Of a stretch of 50,608 nt of DNA, positions 32,605 through 40,995 are shown in pieces. Positions within the stretch are counted from its first letter, which is position 1, and each line of letters begins with the position of its first letter. The translations under genes and the position numbers were made by a program. The notes under the pieces were generated by a model. It had not been told where the DNA came from and did no database searches. It was given only the letters and a program-made list of their open reading frames with translations. Source of the DNA: Patescibacteria group bacterium (GTDB lineage Bacteria > Patescibacteriota > Microgenomatia > JAMCZE01); NCBI GenBank assembly GCA_023485845.1, contig JAMCZE010000002.1:1-50608 (forward strand), given 5' to 3'.

Positions 32605-33640
32605 GAATTCTAGTTAGTAATGCACCAGCCGGTCTCCTCGGATACTATCTCACTGGGAGTTTTAAAGGCAAGTCTTTTTCGGGGACGGTCATTTAGGGTT
32701 AGGGCAATCATGTTCAGATCTTTTTGTTTAACTTGAGTTAAATCTGTCCCCCTGGGGATAAACTCTCTAATAAGGCCAATGGTGTTTTCAACCGTCCCTT
32801 TTTCCCAGGAATGATAAGGGTGGGCAAAAAAGGTTCGGCAAGAAACGTACCTTGGCAAAAGTTCATGGTTGACGTTTTCCGTTCCGTTGTCAAAAGTGAT
32901 GGTTTGGTGCAAAGAAGCGGGATAACGGTCAAACCTTTTAAGAAGAGGGATCATTCTCTCCAGGGAATTTTTACCGGCTAATTTATCTAATAAAACTAAA
33001 CCGCTTTTGCGGTCGGCCACGACGGAGACGGCCCCGCCAGTTAGTCTCTTGCCTTCCATCAGGTCTCCTTCCAGATGGCCAACGGTTTTTCTCTTTGTTG
33101 CCTCCTCCGGTCTGGCCTCAATCCAGGCACGGTTGGGAATAAAAACTTTCCTTGCTCTCTGGCTATACCGCCCGTGTTTAAGAGAACGTCTTTTGTGTCC
33201 CTTACGAAGGAACTCAAAATACCGCCTTTTCTGGCCTTCTTTGGAATAAATAAACTGGTAAATGGTTTCGTAGGAAACATTTACCCGGGAATGGACTTGT
33301 CTTAGCCGGCCGGCAATTTGTTCCGGGGACCAGTGCTCTCCCAGCCGGCTAATAACATAGTGTCTTAAGGCCCCGCCATCCAGCTTCTTTCTCCTGGGTT
33401 TAGTCCTCTCCTGTTGAGCCCTTTTAAGAGCTCTGGTCGGGGAATATTGCCCCCGGACACGGCGGATCTCCCGGGAAATGCTGCCGTGGTTTCTTGCCAG
33501 TCTCCGGCCGATTTCCCGAATACTTAACCCCTGGTTTAAAAGGAGAAAAATCTTCTCTCTTTCGATGGAACTGAGACGAGTGTAGTTATGCATGCTTCGG
33601 ATTTTACCCAACCGAAGTGGTGCAATACTAACTTGAACTC
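32605..33640 (-). mobile_element. IS30-family insertion sequence
   Basis: About 1036 bp with imperfect 23-bp terminal repeats (32605-32627 and 33618-33640) that match at 20 of 23 positions and share AGTTAGTA-N-TGCACCA. It encodes one IS30-type transposase antisense to the host gene. The exact target duplication cannot be fixed, because bases flanking the repeats differ. Confidence 0.85.
32610..33593 (-). CDS. IS30-family DDE transposase
   Basis: A 327-residue transposase. The N-terminal helix-turn-helix is YTRLSSIEREKIFLLLNQGLS, then IREIGRRLARNHGSISREI. The DDE site follows: HLEGDLMEGK (D), TFDNGTENVNHE (D) and SWEKGTVENTIGLIREFIPRGTDL (E), all standard for IS30. ATG at 33593 was chosen (MHNYTRLSS). 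The stop codon lies within the terminal repeat. The protein appears intact. Confidence 0.93.
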   Translation of the reverse strand: MHNYTRLSSIEREKIFLLLNQGLSIREIGRRLARNHGSISREIRRVRGQYSPTRALKRAQQERTKPRRKKLDGGALRHYVISRLGEHWSPEQIAGRLRQVHSRVNVSYETIYQFIYSKEGQKRRYFEFLRKGHKRRSLKHGRYSQRARKVFIPNRAWIEARPEEATKRKTVGHLEGDLMEGKRLTGGAVSVVADRKSGLVLLDKLAGKNSLERMIPLLKRFDRYPASLHQTITFDNGTENVNHELLPRYVSCRTFFAHPYHSWEKGTVENTIGLIREFIPRGTDLTQVKQKDLNMIALTLNDRPRKRLAFKTPSEIVSEETGWCITN

Positions 33641-35652
33641 ATCTACTCCTACAGTGGCACGGGTAATAATATTGATTTGGCTATTTCTAGTAACTATAGT
33701 GTTCGCATCGATGGTGGCGCCGGTGGTTTATATTACTATCCAAGCACACTGGCGGATATTAATAGTGATGGCAAGCCTGACCTTTTATTAGGATCACCTC
33801 TTTCTAGTAATAACTCACGGAGCCATTCAGGATCTTTGTATATCATTTATGGAGGGTCTTTATCTCCTTATGGTAACAGCACAGGGAACCTTGTTGATTT
33901 AACGAATTCAGGTAGTTACAATATTAGATTTGATGGAGCGAAAGCCGGTGATTATTTCCCAATATCCCAAGTGACTACAGGAGACTACAACAATGATGGC
34001 AGAATTGATATCGTCGCCGGGACGGAATATGGCAGCAACAATGGGCGCGCCAGCTCTGGGTCACTGTATTTAATAAACAATAACCTATTTAGCCAATATA
34101 CAGGAACCGGGCACAATGTTGACCTGGCAAGTTCAGCTAATTACAGTGTGCGATTTGATGGAGCCGAGGCGGGTGATGAGTTGTCTTGGGACAGAAACGA
34201 CCTGGCAGACCTAAACAACAATGGAAAAAGCGATTTAGTTTTGGCATCATGGAGTTCTAATAATAACGGTCGAACCTATTCAGGATCAGTCTATGTCCTT
34301 TACGATTCTATATTGGAGAGTTATTCAGGAACAGGAAATAACGTTGACATGGCAACGTCTACTAATTATAACTTGAGGTATGACGGTGCTGCAACCGATG
34401 ATTCTCTTATCTCAGCAAGAATTTTAGATTTTGACAATGACGGGAAACCAGATTTAATAATTGGGGCTGTCTATGCCAGCAACAATAATCGTGCGTCCTC
34501 GGGGTCCGAATATATCATTTCCGATAAACTTGTTAACTCACATTCCGGCACCGGCAACAATATTGATTTAGCAAACTCGGGTCAATATAGCCTAAGATAT
34601 GATGGGGCAAACGCCGGAGATTTTTTCTCCGGCTCTCCGCTTGACTTCTTTGACTTTAATGGTGATGGCTCCTTGGATTTGGCTACCTCAGCTATTGCCG
34701 CTAGTTATAATGGAGCTAACTCCGGCTCCCTTTATATCATCTACAACTTCCCCCACACCATCAGTCTAAGCGGGAATATGCCAGGCAATATCTCTACCTT
34801 CACGACTAAGTTCAATGTGGCGGGAACGGTGGATGCTTCTAACAGTGTCACCAAGATTGCTAATGTCCAGTACAGCCTGGATGACAACAATCCTTCCTCT
34901 ACCAGTTGGAAAGACTGTGTTGCCTCTGATGGTGAGTTTAACTCTCTAAGTGAGGGCTTTTCCTGTAATGATATCTCTCTATCAGGACTGGAGTCTAACA
35001 CCAAGCACACCCTCTACATCAGAGCCCAGGATACCAATGGTTCCTACACTGCCCAATCCTCCTACAACACCAATGTCTTCTGGTATGGCAGCCAACCGGA
35101 TACGTCTAATTGTCTGTTTAACTTCAAATATTGTCTTAACCCCAGCGGAGTAACCACGGCTAATGGAGCCACCGTTCTGACCACTTCACAAACTGACCCT
35201 TCTGATCTTCATGTCCAGATTACCACTGACCCCACTGATACCAATATCTTCCAGATTAACGTCTTTTCTGCCTTTAATGGTTATCCCATTAGTCCCACTA
35301 CCAATCCTTACACCATTATCCTGCCTTACAGTGACACCATCACCAATCCCACCATCGTCTATTCTTCCAATTCTTCCTGGCTGCCTCTGGCGGCCCCGAT
35401 GGTGGTTAATCCCACCAACAAGACTGTGGCCACCACCACGACAATGACCAACACGGAGTTTAAGGTAGTGGATAGGGCGGTAGAAACGACAATCCCAATT
35501 CCAGTAGCTACTCCATCCCCGGAACCAGTGGTGACCCAAGCACCACTAATTCCAACTTCGTTGCCCACCCCACCGGCTCCCAATCCGCCAGCTGGTGGAA
35601 AAACCTGCTTTCTCTTCTGGTGCTGGTAAAGAGACTGTGAGATAATAATCCC

Positions 35653-35790
35653 ATGCCTAAGAGAGTTTGGCAACCAAAAAAAGCAAAGCGGGCCAGAAAG
35701 CACGGGTTTTTAAGACGCATGGCCAGCTCCGGCGGTCGCAAGGTGCTCAAACGGCGGATTTTGAAAGGCCGCCAGAAGTTGACGGTTTAA
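35653..35790 (+). CDS. rpmH: Ribosomal protein bL34
   Basis: A 45-residue basic protein: [20 protein letters not shown] followed by [20 protein letters not shown] and [24 protein letters not shown] and the KGR end are bL34 signatures. GATAAT (35641-35646) is 6 nt before the ATG, so it may be leaderless. Its stop overlaps the start of rnpA (TAATG), the classic rpmH-rnpA pairing near the origin. Confidence 0.97.
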   Translation: MPKRVWQPKKAKRARKHGFLRRMASSGGRKVLKRRILKGRQKLTV

Positions 35791-36128
35791 TGTTACCCCG
35801 CAAGAAACTTATTGCCCTGCGTCAGGAATTCCCCAGAATTAGAGAGGAAGGGAAGCTATATGACAGCCCATCGTTTAGGTTAGTGGTGGTTTATGGTCGG
35901 GGGTCTGGAGCCAGTGCTGCCTTTGTTATCAGCAAAAAAATCAGCCTCAAATCGGTGGTGCGCCACCAAGTTAAAAGGAAATTATCGGACGCTCTTTCTC
36001 CCCTACTAAACAGGCTTGGAAGCGCAGTGGAATTATTATTTTTGGCTAAACCAAAAGCAATCCAGACACAAACCGGAGATTTGCAAAAAGAAATCGAGAC
36101 GGCCCTCCAACGAGCAAAACTCTTGTGA
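35790..36128 (+). CDS. rnpA: Ribonuclease P protein component
   Basis: A 112-residue protein subunit of RNase P, which matures tRNA 5' ends. Seen: FPRIREEGKLYDSPSFRLVVVY and the basic helix AAFVISKKISLKSVVRHQVKRKLSDAL, corresponding to the RNR-type helix (VVRHQVKRKL). ATG 35790 overlaps the rpmH stop. Overlap with yidD is 4 nt. The middle Arg-rich helix has H instead of N in the RNR position, a mild departure. Confidence 0.88.
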   Translation: MLPRKKLIALRQEFPRIREEGKLYDSPSFRLVVVYGRGSGASAAFVISKKISLKSVVRHQVKRKLSDALSPLLNRLGSAVELLFLAKPKAIQTQTGDLQKEIETALQRAKLL

Positions 36129-36313
36129 GAAAGTTAGCCTTATGGTCGATTAAATTCTATCGGCGGTTCCTCTGGCCGCTGTTTCCCAGTCAGTGCCGCT
36201 ACACGCCCACCTGCAGTGAGTATACATATCAAGCAGTAAAAAAGTATGGTACAATACGCGGGTTATATTTGGGGCTTAAACGCATTCTGAAATGCCAATC
36301 GTGGTCAAATTAA
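36125..36313 (+). CDS. yidD: Membrane protein insertion efficiency factor YidD
   Basis: A 62-residue protein with the YidD signature CRYTPTCSEYTYQAVKKYGTIRG and N-terminal KFYRRFLWPLFPSQ. It assists YidC in inserting membrane proteins. GTG start at 36125, overlapping rnpA by 4 nt. Confidence 0.95.
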   Translation: MRKLALWSIKFYRRFLWPLFPSQCRYTPTCSEYTYQAVKKYGTIRGLYLGLKRILKCQSWSN

Positions 36314-36351
36314 ATTGAAAATTGAAAAATAAAAATTGAAAATTCTCGTAT

Positions 36352-37095
36352 ATGGGTAATATTTTTTTGGATTTGGTCCTTTTTATCTATAACACCATTG
36401 GTTTCCATAATTTGGGAGTGGCGATTGTGGAAATTGCCGTTTTAACCCGGGTGATCTTCTACCCCTTTTTGCGCCAGCAGGCCCACTACACCAAAAAGAT
36501 GTCCGAGCTTCAGCCGCACATCAAAGCCCTCAAGGAAAAACATGGCGATAATAAACAAGCCTTTGCCACGGCTCAGATGGAGCTTTTTAAACAACATGGA
36601 GTGAACCCGGCCGCCGGTTGTTTGCCTTCAGTTGTCCAGTTGGTGGTTTTATTTGGGTTATACGGCGCTCTCTACGCTGCCTTGAAGCAAAACCTAAATT
36701 TGAATTTTTTGGCTTGGAACATGGGCCAGCCGGACCGGTTTTCTGTAGCCGGGATTCCCTTCCCGTTGCCCGGCCTGTTGGTGGTGTTGGCTGCCGGGAC
36801 CCAGTTTATTCAAACAAAAATGATGATGCCAATTCAACCGGCAAAACCCCCCGCCGCTAAAGCTTCGGAGGGGCAAGGGAAAGAGTTCATGGAAGAGTTT
36901 GCCGAAGCCCAAAGTTCCATGATTTGGCTTTTCCCCTTAATGTTCTTGTTTTTGGGCACCCAATGGCCCTCGGGGCTAGCGCTCTATTGGTCAGTCAGCA
37001 GTGTGTTGGCGATCATCCAGCAGTATCAAGTGACGGGACTTGGCGGATTGGAACAATATATAGTAAAATTAAAACAATATGGCACAAGACATTAA
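36352..37095 (+). CDS. yidC: Membrane protein insertase YidC
   Basis: A 247-residue Oxa1/YidC-type insertase. Five or so membrane helices; the coiled region FYPFLRQQAHYTKKMSELQPHIKALKEKHGD and the conserved HGVNPAAGCLPSVVQL and PSGLALYWSVSSVLAIIQQY. Lacks the large periplasmic domain of proteobacterial YidC, as expected for non-proteobacteria. Stop overlaps the jag-like gene by 17 nt. Confidence 0.95.
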   Translation: MGNIFLDLVLFIYNTIGFHNLGVAIVEIAVLTRVIFYPFLRQQAHYTKKMSELQPHIKALKEKHGDNKQAFATAQMELFKQHGVNPAAGCLPSVVQLVVLFGLYGALYAALKQNLNLNFLAWNMGQPDRFSVAGIPFPLPGLLVVLAAGTQFIQTKMMMPIQPAKPPAAKASEGQGKEFMEEFAEAQSSMIWLFPLMFLFLGTQWPSGLALYWSVSSVLAIIQQYQVTGLGGLEQYIVKLKQYGTRH

Positions 37096-37528
37096 GGAAA
37101 TTGCCAAAGAGCTTTTAGCCCAACTGCAGATTGACTGCACAGTGGAGGCGGCACAAGGCGAAGACGGGGTGGTTAATGTTAACGTTGCCACCCAAGAGTC
37201 GGGCTTGTTAATTGGCTATCACGGCGAAACCCTCGCTTCTTTTCAATTAATTTTGGGGCTGATGGTCTACAAAAAACTGGGCCAGTGGACAAAAGTGGTG
37301 GTGGAAATCGGTGACTACCGGGCTAAGCGGGAAGAACAGCTGCGGACAATGGCGCAAAGCTATGGGCAACAGGTTGCGGCTAGCGGCCAACCGTTGACTC
37401 TTCCCTATCTTCCTCCCGCCGAGCGCCGCGTGATTCATCTGGCCCTTCAGGACAGTGCCGATGTTACCTGTGAATCCGAGGGCGAAGGCAACGAAAGACG
37501 AATTGTGATCAAACCAACAAGAAATTAA
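37079..37528 (+). CDS. jag: Jag/KhpB-like KH-R3H RNA-binding protein
   Basis: A 149-residue protein with a KH-like domain (LLIGYHGETLASFQLILGL) and an R3H domain (LPYLPPAERRVIHLALQDSADVTCESEG). It closes the rpmH-rnpA-yidD-yidC-jag block. KhpB binds many small RNAs and mRNAs in other bacteria. The N-terminal Jag_N domain is missing; the protein begins directly with KH, a short form. Confidence 0.92.
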   Translation: MAQDIKEIAKELLAQLQIDCTVEAAQGEDGVVNVNVATQESGLLIGYHGETLASFQLILGLMVYKKLGQWTKVVVEIGDYRAKREEQLRTMAQSYGQQVAASGQPLTLPYLPPAERRVIHLALQDSADVTCESEGEGNERRIVIKPTRN

Positions 37529-37878
37529 TCTTCTTTTGTCGGTTTGGTGTGAAGCATATTGTGAGTTGGTTGGCGAATTATTTCTTTTGATTTTGAGAAA
37601 CTTACTCTTGCCGCTACCTCGCTCCCAAATTCTGATATTATTGCCTGCCTAACTTTTGACAATTTGCCTTTTTTTGGTTCCTTTGGTGCGTGATAAGTGA
37701 AGGCCAAGTGCTGCACTGTTTTCATATCTATCCCTCGCTCAAGTAAAGCTGTCGCTAGAAAGTTATCAAGGGTATGACTAACAGAAATATCATCACTATG
37801 GTCTTTTCTGGCAACGAAACTATCAATGTTATCGCGGAGTATTTCTGCGTATGATGCTTGTGGTCGTTCGTCGTCCAT
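37525..37878 (-). CDS. Hypothetical protein (117 aa)
   Basis: An unknown soluble protein: MDDERPQASYAEILRDNIDS, then FVARKDHSDDISVSHTLDNF, ALLERGIDMKTVQHLAFTYH and a Lys-rich end. No family recognised. ATG 37878 was chosen over upstream starts that would overlap the Nudix gene. It overlaps jag by 4 nt at the 3' end. It lies downstream of the wHTH-Nudix gene in the same direction, so they may share a transcript. Confidence 0.6.
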   Translation of the reverse strand: MDDERPQASYAEILRDNIDSFVARKDHSDDISVSHTLDNFLATALLERGIDMKTVQHLAFTYHAPKEPKKGKLSKVRQAIISEFGSEVAARVSFSKSKEIIRQPTHNMLHTKPTKED

Positions 37879-37912
37879 GGTTTGGATTATACCATTAAGA
37901 AGTAAACTAAGT

Positions 37913-38626
37913 CTAATAGGTGGTACAAATTGTTTTAATTTCCCCAAATGAAATCGTGCTAGTTGGATCGGTGGCTCTTTGGATGTCGTTTTGGAAATCG
38001 GCAAAACTCAAAAAGGGTTTTTTGACAAAGCGGGCTAGGCTGCTTTCTTTCACCCACTCATATGTGCCCTCTTTGTTTGACTGCAGCTGTCCGGTGGGAT
38101 TTTCTACGGCGCAGAGAAGAACCGTCCGGTCATCAAGAATTTTATTTGTTTCCGGTTCTAGATAAATAATATGACGGGCGCTGATTAATTTTGGCTCCCC
38201 TTCCAGGTTGGTCTCTTCTTTCAAAACGCGCCGGGCGGCTGTTTCAGCAGTTTCTCCAAAAAACACCTTTCCACTTCCCAATCCTTGGCAGCCATAAAAA
38301 GGCTGCTTAGCCCGGGTGTAAATAAGAAATTCCAATAACCCGTTTCGCCGCCTGATGGGGCATAGATGAACGACCAGTTTGGATTGCTTTTTCACTGAAG
38401 TGCTGTGGGTGTCAATCCGGCTGGCGAATTCTTTGCCCTCGACGGTGAGAAAATACCGGTTGGATTTTTTCTCCACCAAGCCAAAGCGGATTAATTGTTT
38501 TAGATGAAAACCCAGCAGGTTATTCTCAATTTTCTCACTGGGCCGCAAATCGGTGTGGCGTAATGATTGGGCAAACAGCAGTTTTTTTAAAATCTCCAGT
38601 TGCAGCCGATGTAGTTGTTCAGCCAT
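37913..38626 (-). CDS. Winged-helix plus Nudix hydrolase protein
   Basis: A 237-residue fusion. The first 75 residues form a winged-helix-like domain (LQLEILKKLLFAQSLRHTDL, LKQLIRFGLVEKKSNRYFLTVEGKEFA). The Nudix domain has the box GKVFFGETAETAARRVLKEETNLEG, matching GX5EX7REUXEEXGU in its key Glu residues. Nudix enzymes cleave nucleoside diphosphates linked to X; DNA-binding fusions such as NrtR act as metabolite-sensing repressors, which may apply here. Its start is adjacent to the stop of the 94-residue gene. Confidence 0.88.
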   Translation of the reverse strand: MAEQLHRLQLEILKKLLFAQSLRHTDLRPSEKIENNLLGFHLKQLIRFGLVEKKSNRYFLTVEGKEFASRIDTHSTSVKKQSKLVVHLCPIRRRNGLLEFLIYTRAKQPFYGCQGLGSGKVFFGETAETAARRVLKEETNLEGEPKLISARHIIYLEPETNKILDDRTVLLCAVENPTGQLQSNKEGTYEWVKESSLARFVKKPFLSFADFQNDIQRATDPTSTISFGEIKTICTTY

Positions 38627-38911
38627 TTATTGCGATCTTATCACATCCCGGCCTCGTCTGAATCTTCCCCATTCATAATCAAGCCAGCCACTTCGGACCA
38701 AATCTTTTGCCACGTCTTCTGGCGTTTCTTCAATAAGGGGAAAATAGTGATTTTCGCTTTGTCTTAATTCGTTATATTTTTTTAATAGGTCAGCCGTAGT
38801 AAATCCGTTTTCCTGTTCCATCATCCATTGATCCAGCGGTGTGGTGATGGGATTCTTAATCGGTGCCCGCCTCCCTTCCCGGCTGACCAGTGCTTCGTAA
38901 GTTATCGCCAT
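38627..38911 (-). CDS. Hypothetical protein (94 aa)
   Basis: An unknown acidic/basic soluble protein: MAITYEALVSREGRRAPIKN, then GFTTADLLKKYNELRQSENH and VAKDLVRSGWLDYEWGRFRR. The middle resembles a small helical DNA-binding-like unit, but nothing is certain. It is first in the run 38911-37525 with the wHTH-Nudix gene and has one of the two near-identical promoters in this region. ATG is 7 nt after TAAAAT. Confidence 0.65.
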   Translation of the reverse strand: MAITYEALVSREGRRAPIKNPITTPLDQWMMEQENGFTTADLLKKYNELRQSENHYFPLIEETPEDVAKDLVRSGWLDYEWGRFRRGRDVIRSQ

Positions 38912-38918
38912 TTGGTTG

Positions 38919-38961
38919 ATTTTAGATAGAAGTGAGAGAATTTCTAGTCAAGACAACTTGA
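38919..38961 (-). promoter_or_regulatory. Promoter/operator A (shared with 39737-39779)
   Basis: On the minus strand AGTCAAG-type palindrome TCAAG-TTGT-CTTGA (38961-38948) runs into TTGACT, then 21 nt, then TAAAAT (38924-38919), 7 nt before ATG 38911. The layout and about two thirds of the spacer match promoter B. The -10 could be TAAAAT or the TATCTA four bases earlier. Confidence 0.65.
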
Positions 38962-39090
38962 CCTTGACTTTCTAGAACATTGCTTATAGTATTACCTTTA
39001 AAGAGATTTCTGAGTATGACTACAAGAAATTTACCGATTGGTTTTTGAAACTACGTTAAACAACCCCGTTGGTGAGTAAAGTAACTGCCA

Positions 39091-39729
39091 TTACAATAAT
39101 TTGTCGCGCTCTTGGGTCAGTTCCCGGATTTTTCGTTCAATGGCCCAACGACGCATTTCATTCCAGGTCGGCTCTTTCCAGTTTTGTAAGACCCCCAACA
39201 AAGCTTGGGCTAGCGGGGCGATTATTTCCAGGCGATAGGAAACCAGTCGCTCCACCGCCGGCCCAACAGTATTGGCATCAATATAATCTGCGCTGACGGC
39301 GGTTTTTTGGGCCGTGTAGTCAAGAAGAATTTTTCCAACGGCATCCTCGTGGTCAAGACTAAATCGTCCGTAGGAATTGAAAACTAAGCCATAGACAGTG
39401 TCTTTAAGAAGGGTGTTTATGTGGTGCTCACTCCTGTGTAGTTCTTCCTCTGGGTCTTGGGAACCGTTAATTGGAAAGGCGGTGATATCACCATAGGTTT
39501 CTTCAGCGGGAAACTCCCCACGTGACTCGCCCCGGGCGATTAAGAAAGTGCGGTCCCTGACAGGCACATAACTGGCCGAGGAGTAGAGCATCCAAGCTCG
39601 TTGATAGCCGTGGAAATCGGAGCCATAATGGGCAATTTCAACGGGGACTTTTTTGGGGAAGTTAATTTTCTTGGCTGCTCCACTAGTCAGCTCAGCGAAA
39701 ACCCCATCTAAGACTTCCTGTGATTTCAT
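39091..39729 (-). CDS. Hypothetical protein (212 aa)
   Basis: An unknown soluble protein with an alpha/beta N-terminal half (VEIAHYGSDFHGYQRAWMLY, DRTFLIARGESRGEFP) and a helical C-terminal half with RLEIIAPLAQALLGVLQNWK and ERKIRELTQERDKLL. No catalytic motif is clear. Its promoter is a near copy of that of the 94-residue gene 818 nt away, so the two are probably co-regulated. The stretch 38962-39090 has no recognised feature. Confidence 0.65.
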   Translation of the reverse strand: MKSQEVLDGVFAELTSGAAKKINFPKKVPVEIAHYGSDFHGYQRAWMLYSSASYVPVRDRTFLIARGESRGEFPAEETYGDITAFPINGSQDPEEELHRSEHHINTLLKDTVYGLVFNSYGRFSLDHEDAVGKILLDYTAQKTAVSADYIDANTVGPAVERLVSYRLEIIAPLAQALLGVLQNWKEPTWNEMRRWAIERKIRELTQERDKLL

Positions 39730-39736
39730 TGCCCTG

Positions 39737-39779
39737 ATTTTAGACCAGAGTGTGAGAGTGTCCAGTCAAGACAACTTGA
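39737..39779 (-). promoter_or_regulatory. Promoter/operator B (shared with 38919-38961)
   Basis: The same block as promoter A: TCAAG-TTGT-CTTGA palindrome (39779-39766), TTGACT, 21 nt, TAAAAT (39742-39737), and 7 nt to the ATG at 39729. Spacing is identical. A regulator recognising the palindrome would overlap the -35-like TTGACT. Confidence 0.65.
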
Positions 39780-39804
39780 TCAGGGTTTGTAGTAGTATTG
39801 GGGC

Positions 39805-40995
39805 ATGGAAACAGCGGTGGTCAATCTATTATTAATTCTTCTTCCCACCCAATTGGGGCTGCACCTCTGGCCCAGTTGGGCATTCGTTAATGGGATTAGA
39901 GTGGACTACTTCTCCCCCACCCTCTATTTAACCGACGTCCTGATTTTTTTATTATTCCTATCAGTAATTTTCAATTTGGCTTCGCGTTCCTTCGGAACTC
40001 AATTTAAAATTTTCAATAAATATTCAATTTTCAAATTATTAATTTTCATTGGTTTCACTACGCTTAATATCTATTGGTCGCTATCTTCCTGGGTAACGCT
40101 GTATAAGTGGTTGAAAGTCATTGAGTTCGGTTTTCTTATTTGGTACCTGGTTAAAAGCTACAAGCTAACCCCGATCAAATCGGGGCTAAAAGCTATCAGC
40201 TTATTATATGTGCCTGTTTTCTATGAATCTATTTTGGCCATTTGGCAGTTTGTCAATCAATCCTCGATCGGTGGTTTCTGGTATTGGCTTGGTGAGCGGT
40301 CGTTTAACTCCGGGACGCCGGGCATTGCCAACGCCGATGTCGCCGGCCAATTAATTTTGCGACCCTACGGCACTTTCCCCCACCCCAATATTCTCGGGGG
40401 GTTTTTAGCGGTGGTTTTGCCCCTGCTGCTCTGTCTTTTCCTGCATAATTCCCGCAAATTAACTGCACCGGCAGTCATTAAGGGTGCAACCCTATTATTG
40501 GGCTATTCTACGCTCTTTTTGTCGCTGTCGCGAACGGCAATTTTGGTTGGTATGGCAGCCACTTTTGTTGTTTTCTGGCCAAAAATTAAGAAGAGGGTTT
40601 TTCTTTTGGTTTTCCTTGTGCCGTTAATATTTTTACTGCCGCGGTTTGCCGCCTTGCCGCTGGAAACAGAACCAATAATTATTCGCGAACAATTAAATAG
40701 TTTGGCAATCGAGCAATTTACCCATTCCCCCATCTGGGGCACCGGTCTGGGAACAGCGCCGCTCTATTCAATTGTTCGCCAGCCAACGCATAACATTTAT
40801 TTACTATTGTTGGCTGAAACCGGCGCCATTGGTCTGTTGGGATTTTTGTTTTTAATCAGGCAGTTTTGGAGCTGGACGTTGGCGATTATTCTCCTTCTTG
40901 GCCTAACTGATCATTATTTTTTAACTCTGCAACAAGGCCAATTGCTGTTGGCGGTTGTCTTGGGGGCGGGTATAATGAAACGATGGCCTCGCTAA
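39805..40995 (+). CDS. O-antigen ligase/polymerase-family membrane protein
   Basis: A 396-residue protein with about ten membrane helices and the Wzy/WaaL-type outer-loop signature GTGLGTAPLYSIVRQPTHNIYLLLLAETGAIGLLGFL. These enzymes join lipid-linked sugar units or transfer them to a carrier. PHPNILGGFLAVVLPLLL is also typical. ATG 39805 lies 6 nt after TAGTAT. It overlaps the flippase gene by 13 nt, forming a two-gene surface-polysaccharide unit. Confidence 0.88.
   Translation: METAVVNLLLILLPTQLGLHLWPSWAFVNGIRVDYFSPTLYLTDVLIFLLFLSVIFNLASRSFGTQFKIFNKYSIFKLLIFIGFTTLNIYWSLSSWVTLYKWLKVIEFGFLIWYLVKSYKLTPIKSGLKAISLLYVPVFYESILAIWQFVNQSSIGGFWYWLGERSFNSGTPGIANADVAGQLILRPYGTFPHPNILGGFLAVVLPLLLCLFLHNSRKLTAPAVIKGATLLLGYSTLFLSLSRTAILVGMAATFVVFWPKIKKRVFLLVFLVPLIFLLPRFAALPLETEPIIIREQLNSLAIEQFTHSPIWGTGLGTAPLYSIVRQPTHNIYLLLLAETGAIGLLGFLFLIRQFWSWTLAIILLLGLTDHYFLTLQQGQLLLAVVLGAGIMKRWPR

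Larger units (their letters stand above)
32093..35629 (+). pseudogene. FG-GAP repeat surface protein, split by IS30
   Basis: The 5' part (32093-about 32604) and the 3' part (about 33641-35629) make one secreted protein. It has a signal peptide (LVLFLLLVFWQLSHAFPVLAA), then about seven integrin-like FG-GAP repeats with calcium loops DLNNDGKVD, DINSDGKPD, DYNNDGRID, DLNNNGKSD, DFDNDGKPD and DFNGDGSLD. A beta-sandwich region, a proline/threonine-rich stalk and a tail KTCFLFWCW follow. Such proteins form beta-propellers for adhesion. It sits between dnaA and rpmH, normally adjacent, so it is an acquired gene. The IS makes it non-functional unless excised. Confidence 0.85.

Noticed and set aside
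32600-33645. Target-site duplication of the IS30 element
   Set aside because: Flanks show only partly matching bases (GAATTC versus GAACTC), which also fit the imperfect terminal repeats, so no duplication can be claimed.
33701-34740. Repeated sequence blocks resembling a tandem repeat or CRISPR array
   Set aside because: The repetition is at protein level (FG-GAP repeats of about 70 residues) with varied DNA; there is no constant direct repeat with spacers and no cas gene.
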